From assembly GCA_020161935.1 (NCBI GenBank), contig JAIUNI010000015.1, positions 62,001-126,000 of the forward strand: a DNA stretch of 64,000 nucleotides, written 5' to 3'. The notes below the pieces were generated by a model. That model worked only from the letters and a program-made list of their open reading frames with translations, made no database searches and had not been told where the DNA came from. Position 1 is the first letter of the stretch, and every line of letters starts with the position of its first letter. A program made the translations under genes and the position numbers. Of the stretch, positions 34,755-43,438 are shown in pieces. The DNA comes from Chloroflexota bacterium. GTDB lineage: Bacteria; Chloroflexota; Anaerolineae; Aggregatilineales; Phototrophicaceae.

Positions 34755-34946
34755 GCTGCTTACTCCTTGCACTTTGGTTCTTATTTTAGCATGAAATGGG
34801 AACGGGTAGATCAAAAATTCCAAGATCGTAAAACATACAGGGCTTTCTGCTTGCCACCTTTTAAGAAGCCATTTGAGCCGTTCTGAAAATACCGGACGGC
34901 CTGTCTGCTGTTCCTACACTAACGCAAGGCTTCGCTCTTAATTGAC

Positions 34947-34975
34947 TGTAGAGACGCGACACATCGCGTCCGATG
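34947..34975. repeat. TGTAGAGACGCG palindrome
   Basis: Inverted repeat GACGCGA-CACA-TCGCGTC preceded by TGTAGA. Third copy of the family seen at 24446 and 26038. Confidence 0.65.
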
Positions 34976-34985
34976 AACTCCAAAC

Positions 34986-35702
34986 CTACTTTTCAAACGG
35001 CTTCTCACCTTCTCCCAGCGCCCAATCGACCGCCGAGAGGGCGTGTAAAAGCGTTGTGTCGTAGAGGCGGATGGACGTGTGTTCCGGCTTTACGAGCAGC
35101 GTGATTTCAGTGCAGCCGAGGATGACACCCTGCGCCCCGCGTGCCGTCAGGTCGTTCATAATCCGCAGGTATTCGGCGCGGGAGGTGTCGCGCACATCAC
35201 CGAGGCACAGCTCGTCGTAGATGACATCGTGGATGATTTCCCGGTCGGCATCGTCCGGCATAATCACCTTGAGGCCGAAGTTGTCGATCAGCCGCCCTTT
35301 GTAGAAGTCCTGCTCCATTGTGAAGCGTGTTCCCAGCAGGCCGATGGTTTGCAGCCCGTCATCACAGATTTTCCGCGCGGTGGTATCGGCGATGTGCAGG
35401 ATGGGGATGTTGATGGCGGCCTGCACCTGCGGCGCGAGCTTGTGCATGGTGTTGGTGCAGATGACGATGCCGTGCGCCCCGCCGCGTTCGAGCGCCTGCG
35501 CCGCCGCGACCATGCGCCGTGCCGCGCCGTCCCAATCGCCCGCCATTTGCAGCGCCTCGATTTCAGCGAAGTCAAATGACCACAGCAGGCATTCCGCCGA
35601 GTGCAGCCCGCCGAGCCGCCGCTTCGTTTCCTCGTTGATGATGCGGTAGTATTCGAGGGACGATTCCCAGCTCATGCCGCCGAGTAAGCCAATTGTTTTC
35701 AT
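34986..35702 (-). CDS. Aspartate/glutamate racemase family protein
   Basis: A 238-residue cofactor-independent racemase fold protein, starting at ATG 35702 (KTIGLLGGMSWESSLEYYRIINE). The two catalytic cysteines are seen in VICTNTMHKLAP and GVILGCTEITLL, one in each lobe. The sequence is of the YgeA/aspartate racemase class, which interconverts L- and D-amino acids (Asp, Glu, or broader) in the cytoplasm. No peptidoglycan genes adjoin directly, though a PBP lies 0.6 kb further on. Confidence 0.93.
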   Translation of the reverse strand: MKTIGLLGGMSWESSLEYYRIINEETKRRLGGLHSAECLLWSFDFAEIEALQMAGDWDGAARRMVAAAQALERGGAHGIVICTNTMHKLAPQVQAAINIPILHIADTTARKICDDGLQTIGLLGTRFTMEQDFYKGRLIDNFGLKVIMPDDADREIIHDVIYDELCLGDVRDTSRAEYLRIMNDLTARGAQGVILGCTEITLLVKPEHTSIRLYDTTLLHALSAVDWALGEGEKPFEK

Positions 35703-35780
35703 GGGGGTGTTCGTTCCTTTACAACGTGAAATGGATTCAACCGCCAGATGCTCAAGCATCCGGCTCCATTTTTAAAAAGG

Positions 35781-35797
35781 GGGCTAAAGCCCACTGA
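35781..35797 (+). repeat. REP-like hairpin, left side of RAYT
   Basis: GGGCTAAAGCCC-ACTGA on the plus strand, just downstream of the RAYT reading frame. The mirror-image copy is at 36284-36300 on the other side of the gene. Confidence 0.75.
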
Positions 35798-35835
35798 ATA
35801 AGCCAGTAATTAGCGTCATTGATGGTCTAATTGAT

Positions 35836-36249
35836 TTATTCTTCATCAATCTGCTCTAATTTTGCCAACAGCTTTCGATTTAGGTGATGCTCTTTTTGGC
35901 CTATCACTTAATTTTTGACGAATGGAACATGCCGTTCGCCAAATGTCACTAATCCATAACCTTCCTGCCATTTAAATGATGTTGCAAGCTGTTCAAATGT
36001 AGTACTGATAACATGTGCAGAAAGCCCTTTGACGTGACGAACCCATTCAGCCGCTGCGACACTTGGGATGATACAAACAGCGACATGAACATGATCTTCA
36101 GTGCCATTTATGGCTAGTATAGGACAGCGCATTTCAAGCGATTTTTGTTGAATAGCTGAAAATAAAACCTTTTCGATCTGTGGCGTGATAATCGCTTGAC
36201 GATATTTAGTTGCCCAAATGGCATGATAAAAACATTTGATATACGGCAT
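35836..36249 (-). pseudogene. RAYT/IS200-like Y1 transposase with stop at the catalytic Tyr
   Basis: The first 113 codons give a Y1 (HUH) transposase of the REP-associated type. They include YHAIWATKYRQAII, the metal-binding HUH motif in EDHVHVAV (His-Val-His), a WVRHVKGLSAHVI helix and WQEGYGLVTFGERHVPFVKN. A TAA at 35908-35910 then ends the frame. Reading through gives VIGQKEHHLNRKLLAKLEQ and a natural stop at 35836. The family motif is Y-(V/I)-x-x-Q-x-x-H-H, so the stop falls exactly on the catalytic tyrosine codon, consistent with TAT/TAC to TAA. Flanking REP-like hairpins are still present. Confidence 0.82.
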
Positions 36250-36283
36250 GTCATCCTCGTTTTTAGCCTGTTAAATCACATTC

Positions 36284-36300
36284 TCAGTCCGCTTTAGCGG
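36284..36300 (-). repeat. REP-like hairpin, right side of RAYT
   Basis: On the minus strand it reads CCGCTAAAGCGG-ACTGA, inverted relative to the left copy at 35781. The stem bases changed in a compensating way (GGGCT/AGCCC versus CCGCT/AGCGG), while the AA centre and the ACTGA flank stayed the same. Confidence 0.75.
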
Positions 36301-36358
36301 CCTTTGCTTTCAATTCTAGCCAGAGGCTTGAGTCTCTGTTGTCTAGCTGGCGACCGTT

Positions 36359-38548
36359 CTACCGCTTCGCCTGAAAGAAGAAATAGTCGAGGATGTCGCG
36401 GGTGATCGGGGCAGCCACGCCGGAGCCTTCGCCGCCGTTCTCCACCATCACCACAATCGCGATTTGAGGGTTCTCGCGGGGGGCATAGGCCGCGAACCAC
36501 GCATGTGTCGGGCGCGGTACGTCCTGCGCCGTACCGGTCTTGCCGCACACACCGAGAGCTTGAAGCGCGTCGTCGTTGCGGAACTGGTATTCCGCCGTAC
36601 CGTAGGAAACCGTCGTCACATCACACATACCGGCGCGGATGACTTCCAGCACTTCCGGCTTGATGTCCGCGTCACCGACCGCGTTCGGGGTCATCATGTA
36701 GCTGGGCGCTTCGCCGAGGATACCGGCTTTCGCCACCAACTGCGGCTTGAGCAGTGTGCCGCCGTTGGCAATCGCCGCCACCATCCGCGCCACTTGCAGC
36801 GGAGTCACCTGCACTTCGCCCTGCCCGATGGAGATGTTGATCGCGTCCGACTGCGTCCACGCGAGGCCGGTGTTTTGCAGCTTCCATTCGGGGTCGGGGA
36901 TGAAACCGGGGTTCTCGGCAAGGTCGGTCATGCCCGTTGGGCCGCCGAAGAAGCGGTGCTGGTATTCGGGTAGGATTTCCGGGTTGACCATATTCAACTG
37001 GTAGCCGACCTCATAGAAGTACGGGTTGCAGCTCTGGGTGATGGCGCTTCGCAGGTTGACGCGCCCATGCCCCTGCGGATACCAGTCGTAGCGGGTGAAG
37101 TTGCCCTCGCGGGTGAAGATACCGCTGCACACGTAGGCTTGGTCAAGTGCGTATACACCGCTGTCGGCCACTGCCATCGACGACACCAGCTTCATGACCG
37201 AGCCGAGCGGGTACGCGCCCTGCGTCGGGCGGTTCAGCACCGGACGGCGCGGGTCGTTACCGAGTTCCGCCATCATCGCCTGTGCCTGTGCGCTGCCGAG
37301 CAGGGAGAACGGGGCGAAGGCGTTGATGTCATAGGTCGGGTAGCTGACCATCGCCAACACCGCGCCGGTATGCACATCAATAATGACCGCCGACGCGCCT
37401 TTGCTCTGGTCGGCCAGCTTCATGCGGTCGAAATAGCTGGCGAGGATCGCCTGAATCTGCAACTGCATTTCGGTATTGATGGTCAGCCATACACTCTGCG
37501 GTGGGGTCGAGGCGACCCGTGTGATCTCGCGCAGCACTTCGCCAGCAGGGCTGACGATCAGCAGCCGCGCCCCCGGCTGCCCGCGCAGGGTTTCGTCCCA
37601 CGACAGTTCGATGCCACTCTTGCCGAGGATCGAGTCCGAGTTGAAGCCCTGCGCCTCGATGGCAGGCAGTTCTTCGGGGTCAGGGTAGCCCACCGAGCCG
37701 AGGATGCTGGCGGCGGCAGTTCCGTTGCTGTACTGGCGCACGGGGCGGCTTTCGAACTGTGCCGCGCAGGTCGCCTCCATTTGGGTGTGCTGCTGGTCGT
37801 AAACGGCTGGCTCGATGATGCCCAAGTCCATCAACCATGCCGACTGCGAACGGTCGTAAATCCGCTGGATACTTTCGGGGGCTTTGTTCATGGCGGGGGC
37901 GAGGATATTCAGACACGCGCCCCAATCGGTGATTTCCTGCTTCACTGCCATCACACTGACCACGCGCCCACTCTGGTCAGCCAGTACCTTACCGTTGCTG
38001 TCATAGATGTTGGCGCGGCTCGGCACGCTCAGTTCGAGGCGCAGCTTGCCGCCAGTCGCCATCAAGCCGAAGATGTCGCCGGGTGTCCATGCCACGCGCC
38101 ACGCACCGGCTACCTTATCAAACACCAACTGCATATTCCGGTTGGTGTCCTCAAAGCTGCCGACCATCCGCGTGTTAAAGGTGATGTTGTAGCTGAAGTT
38201 CACAATGTCCGGTCGCTGGGTGTCGCGGAACAGGGACGAGCCGGGGGTGAAGGTCAGGCTTTCGAGCGTCATGGCGCTGGCGGCATCGTTATAGGTCGCG
38301 ATGAAGGTATCTTTGGCGATGCTCTCTTGCGCCGAGAAGGTGATGGTGTTGTAGAGCGAGTCGAAGTCGCCCAAGCGCCAATCTTCAAGGAAGTTGATCG
38401 CCACGTTCGCCGCGTCGTCCAGTGAGGGCGGTTGCTCCAGTGAGGCCACGGTCGGCAGCGGCTGTACCTGTGCTTGGGGCGCGGGGCTGCATCCGATGGC
38501 AAACAGCAGCACGACGAGTAAAAGGCGGGCATTCAGAAAGCGTTTCAC
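36359..38548 (-). CDS. Penicillin-binding protein lipoprotein (MecA-N/transpeptidase)
   Basis: A 729-residue class B PBP, GTG start after AGGA. It has a lipobox (LLFAIGC-SP, lipidated Cys about 20), an NTF2-like MecA_N domain (about 40-160), a PBP dimerisation region (about 165-350) and a transpeptidase domain (about 375-725). Active-site motifs are SVMK in YPLGSVMKLV (Ser-x-x-Lys), SCN in TQSCNPYFYEV and KTG in VCGKTGTAQ. It cross-links peptidoglycan outside the membrane. The MecA_N domain places it near PBP2a/PBP3-type proteins. It is odd to see a dedicated PBP in a lineage where many members have reduced walls; here all motifs are intact. Confidence 0.94.
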   Translation of the reverse strand: MKRFLNARLLLVVLLFAIGCSPAPQAQVQPLPTVASLEQPPSLDDAANVAINFLEDWRLGDFDSLYNTITFSAQESIAKDTFIATYNDAASAMTLESLTFTPGSSLFRDTQRPDIVNFSYNITFNTRMVGSFEDTNRNMQLVFDKVAGAWRVAWTPGDIFGLMATGGKLRLELSVPSRANIYDSNGKVLADQSGRVVSVMAVKQEITDWGACLNILAPAMNKAPESIQRIYDRSQSAWLMDLGIIEPAVYDQQHTQMEATCAAQFESRPVRQYSNGTAAASILGSVGYPDPEELPAIEAQGFNSDSILGKSGIELSWDETLRGQPGARLLIVSPAGEVLREITRVASTPPQSVWLTINTEMQLQIQAILASYFDRMKLADQSKGASAVIIDVHTGAVLAMVSYPTYDINAFAPFSLLGSAQAQAMMAELGNDPRRPVLNRPTQGAYPLGSVMKLVSSMAVADSGVYALDQAYVCSGIFTREGNFTRYDWYPQGHGRVNLRSAITQSCNPYFYEVGYQLNMVNPEILPEYQHRFFGGPTGMTDLAENPGFIPDPEWKLQNTGLAWTQSDAINISIGQGEVQVTPLQVARMVAAIANGGTLLKPQLVAKAGILGEAPSYMMTPNAVGDADIKPEVLEVIRAGMCDVTTVSYGTAEYQFRNDDALQALGVCGKTGTAQDVPRPTHAWFAAYAPRENPQIAIVVMVENGGEGSGVAAPITRDILDYFFFQAKR

Positions 38549-38756
38549 GGCAGAATCCTACAACTACGCTAGCCAACATTGTAATCAAAAGTCAGGAAAT
38601 CAGCCAGCAGACCCCGGTGCCGATGCTATCATGTTCTCCATGAAGAATTGTTACATTTTTCACAAAATCTTTACTGTGTTACGGATTATTACATGCTTAA
38701 ATAGAATCATACTTTAAAGGTCGTTATCGGTAGCAGGGTCTACCAAAAGGTTTGAT

Positions 38757-39200
38757 ATGGCACACAGTATTCAGTGGGTCGTCCCTTCGCGGGTACTCGA
38801 AATTAAACTGTGGGATGATGTGGACATGAGCGAGATGACCGCCCTCGTCCATGAAACACATACCTTCGTTAATATGGGACAAGCCCCGGTTCATATTCTC
38901 ATCAACAGCACGATGTTTATGAATAGACCGGTGAACTTTCAAGAAATCAACCAGATCGCGAAAACCATGTCCAACCCCGGCACGGGCTGGTGGGTGATCG
39001 TTAACGCTGGCAAAATGATGTGGTTTACCGCTTCCGTGCTTTCGAAACTGCTTGGCATCAAACTGAAGTCGGCGAATGGTACCGAAGAAGCGCTGGCGAT
39101 CTTGAAGCGTGTTGATTTTACGCTGGACACGCTGCCTTCTCCGCAAGCTATTCAATCCGCAGCCGGGACATCCTTGCCACTTAATGACACTGCCCTGTGA
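38757..39200 (+). CDS. SpoIIAA/STAS-like domain protein
   Basis: A 147-residue paralogue of the 14110 product, alignable end to end: SIQWVVPSRVLEIKLWDDV, MGQAPVHILINST, GTGWWVIVNAGKMMWFTASVLSKLL and LKSANGTEEALAILKRVDFTLD. It lacks a catalytic motif. It has its own promoter region (about 200 AT-rich bases) and no operon partner, convergent with cysA. A role as a small regulatory or partner protein is only an inference from the STAS-like pattern. Confidence 0.72.
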   Translation: MAHSIQWVVPSRVLEIKLWDDVDMSEMTALVHETHTFVNMGQAPVHILINSTMFMNRPVNFQEINQIAKTMSNPGTGWWVIVNAGKMMWFTASVLSKLLGIKLKSANGTEEALAILKRVDFTLDTLPSPQAIQSAAGTSLPLNDTAL

Positions 39201-39247
39201 TGATGCTCGTTTGAATTTTTTCCCTCAAACGTCACCCCCTAATGAAA

Positions 39248-39272
39248 ACGGGAGGGTCTGTGACTCTCCCGT
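39248..39272. repeat. GGGAGGGTCTG hairpin, copy 2
   Basis: ACGGGAG...CTCCCGT stem with loop GGTCTGTGACT, between the convergent STAS-like gene and cysA. Same family as 9894 and 42138. Confidence 0.65.
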
Positions 39273-39304
39273 ACGAGAAAATACTATTCCCCAACCTGAA
39301 ACGA

Positions 39305-40387
39305 CTAATTATTAACGGCTTCGCCATTTCTTGGCAGGAGATGGTAATCCTGCAAGCCGACCCACACCGCCGAGTCCCGCGCGAGGGAGAGCGAACGGAC
39401 TTTTTCGGGACTGAGCAGGACTTGAAGCGGCTCGAAGTTCGCATCATCCAAGCGGACGACGACCCGTTCCAACGGCCCGGCGAAACCGACCTGCTGCACC
39501 ACGCCATGCCCGACGAGCTGGCTTTGCAGCGCGTCCTGCTGAAGCGCCAGTTCGACTTCCTCCGGTCGTACCAAAATCTCGACCGGCTGATTGGAGAGGT
39601 GTTCGGTATCCGGCGGCGCAGTCAGCGAAGTATCACCTACATAGACGTGCGTGCCATTGCGCTGCCCCGGTAACAGGTTGGCCGCACCGAGGAAGGTGGC
39701 GGCGAAGCGCGTTTGCGGGCGGCGGTACAGGGCGTTCGGTGTGCCGACTTCCAGCAGCTTGCCGCCTTCGATGATGCCGATGCGGTCAGCCAGTTCAAAC
39801 GCCTCATCCTGATCGTGGGTGACGAGGATGGTGGTCACGTTCAACTGCCGCTGAATTTCGAGTAGGTTCTGGCGCAGTTGGGCGCGGATTTTCACGTCCA
39901 GCGCACCAAACGGTTCATCGAGCAGGAGGACGCTCGGCTCGTAGGCCAGCGCCCGCGCGAGGGCGACACGCTGCTGCTGCCCACCAGACAACTGCCACGG
40001 CATCCGGCTGCCCAGCCCTTCGAGGCCGATCAGCTTGAGCAGTTCGGTCACGCGCTTATCGCGCACGGTCTTCGACTGCTTGCGGATTTCCAGCCCGAAG
40101 CCGATGTTCTGGGCGGTCGTCATCTGCCGAAACAGCGAGTAGTTCTGAAAGACGAAGCCGGTGTTACGTTCCTGCGGGGGTAGGGCCGTCACGTTGCGCC
40201 CATCCAGCGCGATTTGCCCACCGTCGGCTGGCAGCAAACCCGCGATCAGACGGAGGAGCGTACTTTTACCGCTGCCGCTTGCGCCGAGCAGGACAAAAAG
40301 TTCGCCTGTTTGAATTTCCAGCGAAATGTCATCGACAATCGTTTGACTGCCGTAAACCTTACGTACTTTATCCAGAATGATTGACAT
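39305..40387 (-). CDS. cysA: Sulfate/thiosulfate ABC transporter ATP-binding protein
   Basis: A 360-residue ATPase that powers sulfate import. Walker A GASGSGKST (about 33-41), Q-loop region FVFQNYSLFRQM, signature LSGGQQQRVALARAL (about 135), Walker B VLLLDEPFGALD, switch His in LVTHDQDEAFELADR. The C-terminal approximately 120 residues form a TOBE-type domain (EILVRPEEVEL). The ATG overlaps the 3' end of cysW by 20 bases. Last gene of the sulfur operon. Confidence 0.95.
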   Translation of the reverse strand: MSIILDKVRKVYGSQTIVDDISLEIQTGELFVLLGASGSGKSTLLRLIAGLLPADGGQIALDGRNVTALPPQERNTGFVFQNYSLFRQMTTAQNIGFGLEIRKQSKTVRDKRVTELLKLIGLEGLGSRMPWQLSGGQQQRVALARALAYEPSVLLLDEPFGALDVKIRAQLRQNLLEIQRQLNVTTILVTHDQDEAFELADRIGIIEGGKLLEVGTPNALYRRPQTRFAATFLGAANLLPGQRNGTHVYVGDTSLTAPPDTEHLSNQPVEILVRPEEVELALQQDALQSQLVGHGVVQQVGFAGPLERVVVRLDDANFEPLQVLLSPEKVRSLSLARDSAVWVGLQDYHLLPRNGEAVNN

Positions 40388-41198
40388 AGGCTGCCTGCTC
40401 CCTTACAACACTGCGCCGCAGGAGACGCATAACGATTAGCACAATGATAGCCGTTACGCCGAGTAAAAGGGACATGCTGTATGCGCCGATGTCGTTGCGG
40501 TCATTCAGCGCCCGAAAAACAAACATGGTCGCGGTTTCGGTTTTGCCTTCGATGCCCCCACCGACGACCGATACCGCGCCGAATTCGCCCAACGCCCGTG
40601 CCAGCGTCAGCACCACGCCGTACATGATCCCCGGCCAGATGTTGGGCAGGACGATCCGGCGGAAGGTCGTCCACTGGCTCGCGCCCATCGTGTAGGCGGC
40701 TTGTTCCGGCTCGGTATCGAGCGTGGCTAGAACGGGGCCAACCTCGCGGGTGACGAAGGGCAGTGACACGAAGGTTTTGGCAAGCATAACCCCCGGCAGG
40801 GCGAAAACGATAGGAATAGTGGTGGGTGTTAGCCAACCGCTGCGCCCAAACAGCACGATCAAGGTGTAGCCGGCGATGACAGGCGAGAACACAAACGGAA
40901 TATCGACCAAGATGTTGAGGATGCGCCGACCGCGAAACCGCTGGCGCGTCAGCACCCAAGCGATAATGATACCGAATACCGTGTTCAGCAGGACTGCGCC
41001 CAGTGTCATCAGGAACGTGACCTGCAAGGCGTGGATGACATTCGGTTCGCTCAGGCTGGTGATGACGGGTTCGAAGCCGTTTTCCAACGCCCGCTGGATG
41101 ATGCTCACAATCGGCGCGAGCAGCAGGACGGCCACGTACACCAGCGCAATGCCGAGGATCAGGAAGTGGAGCGGTTTATGCGGTCGGATCTCACGCAT
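40368..41198 (-). CDS. cysW: Sulfate ABC transporter permease CysW
   Basis: A 276-residue inner-membrane permease with about six helices. The cytoplasmic EAA loop reads EQAAYTMGASQWTTFRRIVLPNIWPGI. ALGEFGAVSVVGGGIEGKTETATMFVF is characteristic of sulfate/molybdate permeases of the CysW type. ATG 41198 (MREIRPHK) overlaps cysT by eight bases. Longer in-frame starts run through cysT in an arginine-rich shadow frame and are rejected. Confidence 0.95.
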   Translation of the reverse strand: MREIRPHKPLHFLILGIALVYVAVLLLAPIVSIIQRALENGFEPVITSLSEPNVIHALQVTFLMTLGAVLLNTVFGIIIAWVLTRQRFRGRRILNILVDIPFVFSPVIAGYTLIVLFGRSGWLTPTTIPIVFALPGVMLAKTFVSLPFVTREVGPVLATLDTEPEQAAYTMGASQWTTFRRIVLPNIWPGIMYGVVLTLARALGEFGAVSVVGGGIEGKTETATMFVFRALNDRNDIGAYSMSLLLGVTAIIVLIVMRLLRRSVVREQAAYVNHSG

Positions 41199-42036
41199 GA
41201 TGTCGCGACTCCACCAGATCAACCGACAGCGTAATAATGAAGGCGATGAGCAGCAGCACGACCGAAACGGCGCTGGCGGCCTGCATCTCCCCCGCCTCAA
41301 CCTGACTGTAGAGGTAGACGGTCGCCACCTGTGGACGCTGCGCGACGATAATGATCGCGCCGAACTCGCCGAGCGCACGGGCGAAACTGAGCAGGCCACC
41401 GGTGACGACGGCAGGACGGATGGCGGGCAAAATCACCCGCCGGAAGGTGTACCAATCCGACGCGCCGATGGTTTGCGCGGCTTCCTGCTGGTTGGGTTCG
41501 AGCGTGAGCAGCACGGGCTGCACCGCCCGAATGACAAACGGATAGCCAACGAATAACAGGGCGATGATGATCCCCGGTGGGGCGAATAAGAGTTTAAAGC
41601 CGAGCTGGTTCTGGAAAAAGCCACCAATCGCCGTCTGCGGCCCGTAAAGTAGTACCAACATCACGCCTGTGACCAGCGTGGGGATGGCGAAGGGCAGGTC
41701 AACGAGGGTGTTCAGGATGTCTTTGCCGGGGAAGCGGTACACGACGAGGACATAAGCCGTCAGCGTACCCATGACCACGTTAATCACGGTCATCACGGCG
41801 GAAGTCCACAGCGTTAGCCAGATGGCGTTCATGGCTGCCGGTCGTGTCAGGTCAGCGAGGAAGGCATCCAAACCCGAACGCAGCCCTTCGACATTGACGA
41901 CGATGACCGGAACGGCGACGAAGGTCAACAGGTAAATGACCGCCGAGAAGCGCAGCAGCAGTTTGCCCCACGCGGGGCGGGCGCGTTGAGCCGTGAAGCT
42001 GACCGGCGGATTACTGTTTAAAGGATAAGTGGTCAT
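41191..42036 (-). CDS. cysT: Sulfate ABC transporter permease CysT
   Basis: A 281-residue partner permease. It has six helices, an EAA loop (QEAAQTIGASDWYTFRRVILPAIRPAV) and ALGEFGAIIIVAQRPQVATVYLY. I prefer ATG 42036 (MTTYPLNSNPP); an upstream TTG at 42063 is in frame. With CysW it forms the heterodimeric channel for sulfate or thiosulfate. Confidence 0.94.
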   Translation of the reverse strand: MTTYPLNSNPPVSFTAQRARPAWGKLLLRFSAVIYLLTFVAVPVIVVNVEGLRSGLDAFLADLTRPAAMNAIWLTLWTSAVMTVINVVMGTLTAYVLVVYRFPGKDILNTLVDLPFAIPTLVTGVMLVLLYGPQTAIGGFFQNQLGFKLLFAPPGIIIALLFVGYPFVIRAVQPVLLTLEPNQQEAAQTIGASDWYTFRRVILPAIRPAVVTGGLLSFARALGEFGAIIIVAQRPQVATVYLYSQVEAGEMQAASAVSVVLLLIAFIITLSVDLVESRHHA

Positions 42037-42137
42037 CTTGGCCTTCGTGTAGCTCAAGGTCAAATTGCAGCTGTAGCGATGGGTGGCCTATTTCATAACG
42101 GCATTTGTCATGATTAAGCCCCGATGGTTGGTGAAAA

Positions 42138-42164
42138 TGTGGGAGGATCACAGACCCTCCCACA
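42138..42164. repeat. GGGAGGGTCTG hairpin, copy 3
   Basis: TGTGGGAGG/CCTCCCACA stem between sbp and cysT. On the minus strand the loop reads GTCTGTGAT, nearly the same as at 39248. Here it is inside an operon, which argues for an RNA-stability or attenuating role rather than a full terminator. Confidence 0.65.
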
Positions 42165-42177
42165 CGAGCAGCTTCAG

Positions 42178-43257
42178 TTAGCCGCGAATGCTGGTGATAA
42201 TCGCGGAGATCGTACCTTCGTCACCGAAGAACGTCTTACGGGCGGCTGCCCAGCCTTCAAATTCCTCGATGGTGAATTGGTCGGCGACCGGCGGGTACAG
42301 CAGTGGCACGGGGCTGCTGCTGGTTTCCGGCGCTGTCGCGTCTGCAACGTTGACATTGTAGGTGGCGGCGACTTCTTCATTCACCGGACGGAAGCCGTGT
42401 TCGGCGAAAATGGTCTGGGCTTCGGGCGACCACAGGTAGTCGATGAACGCCTGCGCCACTTCGCGCGTGCCGTGCTTATCGACATACACGTCAACCAGCG
42501 CGACGGGGTTTTCAATCAACAGGGTTGACGACGGGTAAACGATGTCGTATTCGCCGTTCTTCTGGAGTCCCGCGTACACTTCGTTTTCGTAGGTGATGGC
42601 AACATCGCCCACACCGCGTTCGAAGGTCAGGAAGCTCTCGCGACCGTCCTTGTCGAAGGCGGCAACGTTGGTGATAAGCTCGGTGAGGAAGGCTTCCGCA
42701 CCCGCGTCGGTGGCTTCAAAGCCTTCGACATTACCACGGCGAGCCGCGCCGTACGCACCGAGGATGTTCCACTGTGCGCCGCCGCTGGTCGCCGGGTCAG
42801 GGGTGATGATTTCCACACCGTCGCCCGCCAAGCCTGCCCAATCGGTGATACCCTTCGGGTTGCCGGGGCGAACCGCCAGCACGACCAGCGAGTTGGTCAC
42901 GATACCCTTAGCGGCGTTGTCCTTCCAGTCGTGGGTGATGAGGCCAGCGTCCACCAAGCGGGTGACATCCGGCTCGATGGACAAGCCCACGATGTCGGCC
43001 TCGAAGCCGCCCGCGACCGCGCGTGACTGCGAACCGGAGGCGGCGTAGGATTCGAGGATGTTCACCTGCTGACCGGTTTCTTCCAGCCACTTGGCCTGGA
43101 AGGCCGGAATGATGTCGCCATAGGCTTCACGCGGGACGGCATAACCGACGAGTGTCAGGGTGATGGGCGCGGGGGCTTCCTGCGCGGAAACCGGCGCGAT
43201 GACGGTGATGATAAACAGCGCCAAGAGAATGGCTGTATTACGGATCGTACGTTTCAT
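42178..43257 (-). CDS. sbp: Sulfate-binding protein
   Basis: A 359-residue exported binding protein with a signal peptide (about 1-25, APVSAQ). It shows sulfate-binding family segments: ILESYAASGSQSRAVAGGFEADIVGLSIEPDVTRLVDAGLI, NPKGITDWAGLAGDGVEIITPDPATSGGAQWNILGAYGAA and DVAITYENEVYAGLQ. It delivers sulfate or thiosulfate to CysTW. AAGGAG precedes ATG 43257. Just upstream, after sat, lies a 32-codon cysteine-rich leader (43321-43419), suggesting that the transporter part of the operon is controlled separately. Confidence 0.95.
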   Translation of the reverse strand: MKRTIRNTAILLALFIITVIAPVSAQEAPAPITLTLVGYAVPREAYGDIIPAFQAKWLEETGQQVNILESYAASGSQSRAVAGGFEADIVGLSIEPDVTRLVDAGLITHDWKDNAAKGIVTNSLVVLAVRPGNPKGITDWAGLAGDGVEIITPDPATSGGAQWNILGAYGAARRGNVEGFEATDAGAEAFLTELITNVAAFDKDGRESFLTFERGVGDVAITYENEVYAGLQKNGEYDIVYPSSTLLIENPVALVDVYVDKHGTREVAQAFIDYLWSPEAQTIFAEHGFRPVNEEVAATYNVNVADATAPETSSSPVPLLYPPVADQFTIEEFEGWAAARKTFFGDEGTISAIITSIRG

Positions 43258-43320
43258 GGTCGATAATCTCCTTAAACCCAGTACACAACAATGCGATTGA
43301 AAATGAACAGGTGGAATGCA

Positions 43321-43419
43321 CTAATAACAGCGACAACAACAGGCCGTGTTACGACAACCGACAAGCTCACGCGCCCGCAGGGGCGGCACAATCGAACGCT
43401 GGACAGAGTAGAGATGCAT
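43321..43419 (-). CDS. Cysteine-rich leader peptide upstream of sbp
   Basis: ATG 43419, nine bases after AAAGGA, opens a 32-codon frame ending CRNTACCCRCY-stop. The final eleven residues include five cysteines (codons TGT TGT TGT CGC TGT clustered before TAG). The N-terminal part (YSVQRSIVPPLRARELV) is Arg-rich. The frame starts 19 bases after the sat stop and ends 63 bases before the sbp start. No terminator hairpin lies between, so control may be translational or Rho-linked. It resembles the polycysteine upstream ORFs known from actinobacteria, where stalling at Cys codons reports cysteine shortage. Function here is inferred. Confidence 0.82.
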   Translation of the reverse strand: MHLYSVQRSIVPPLRARELVGCRNTACCCRCY

Positions 43420-43438
43420 TCGCCTATATCCTTTCAGA

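Noticed and set aside
37067..38425. 452-codon open frame on the plus strand opposite the PBP gene
   Set aside because: Exact antisense shadow of a gene with all transpeptidase motifs; its translation is His/Arg-rich with no domains.
41199..41399. N-terminal extension of cysW
   Set aside because: Arg/Ser-rich shadow of cysT; ATG 41198 gives the normal permease start.
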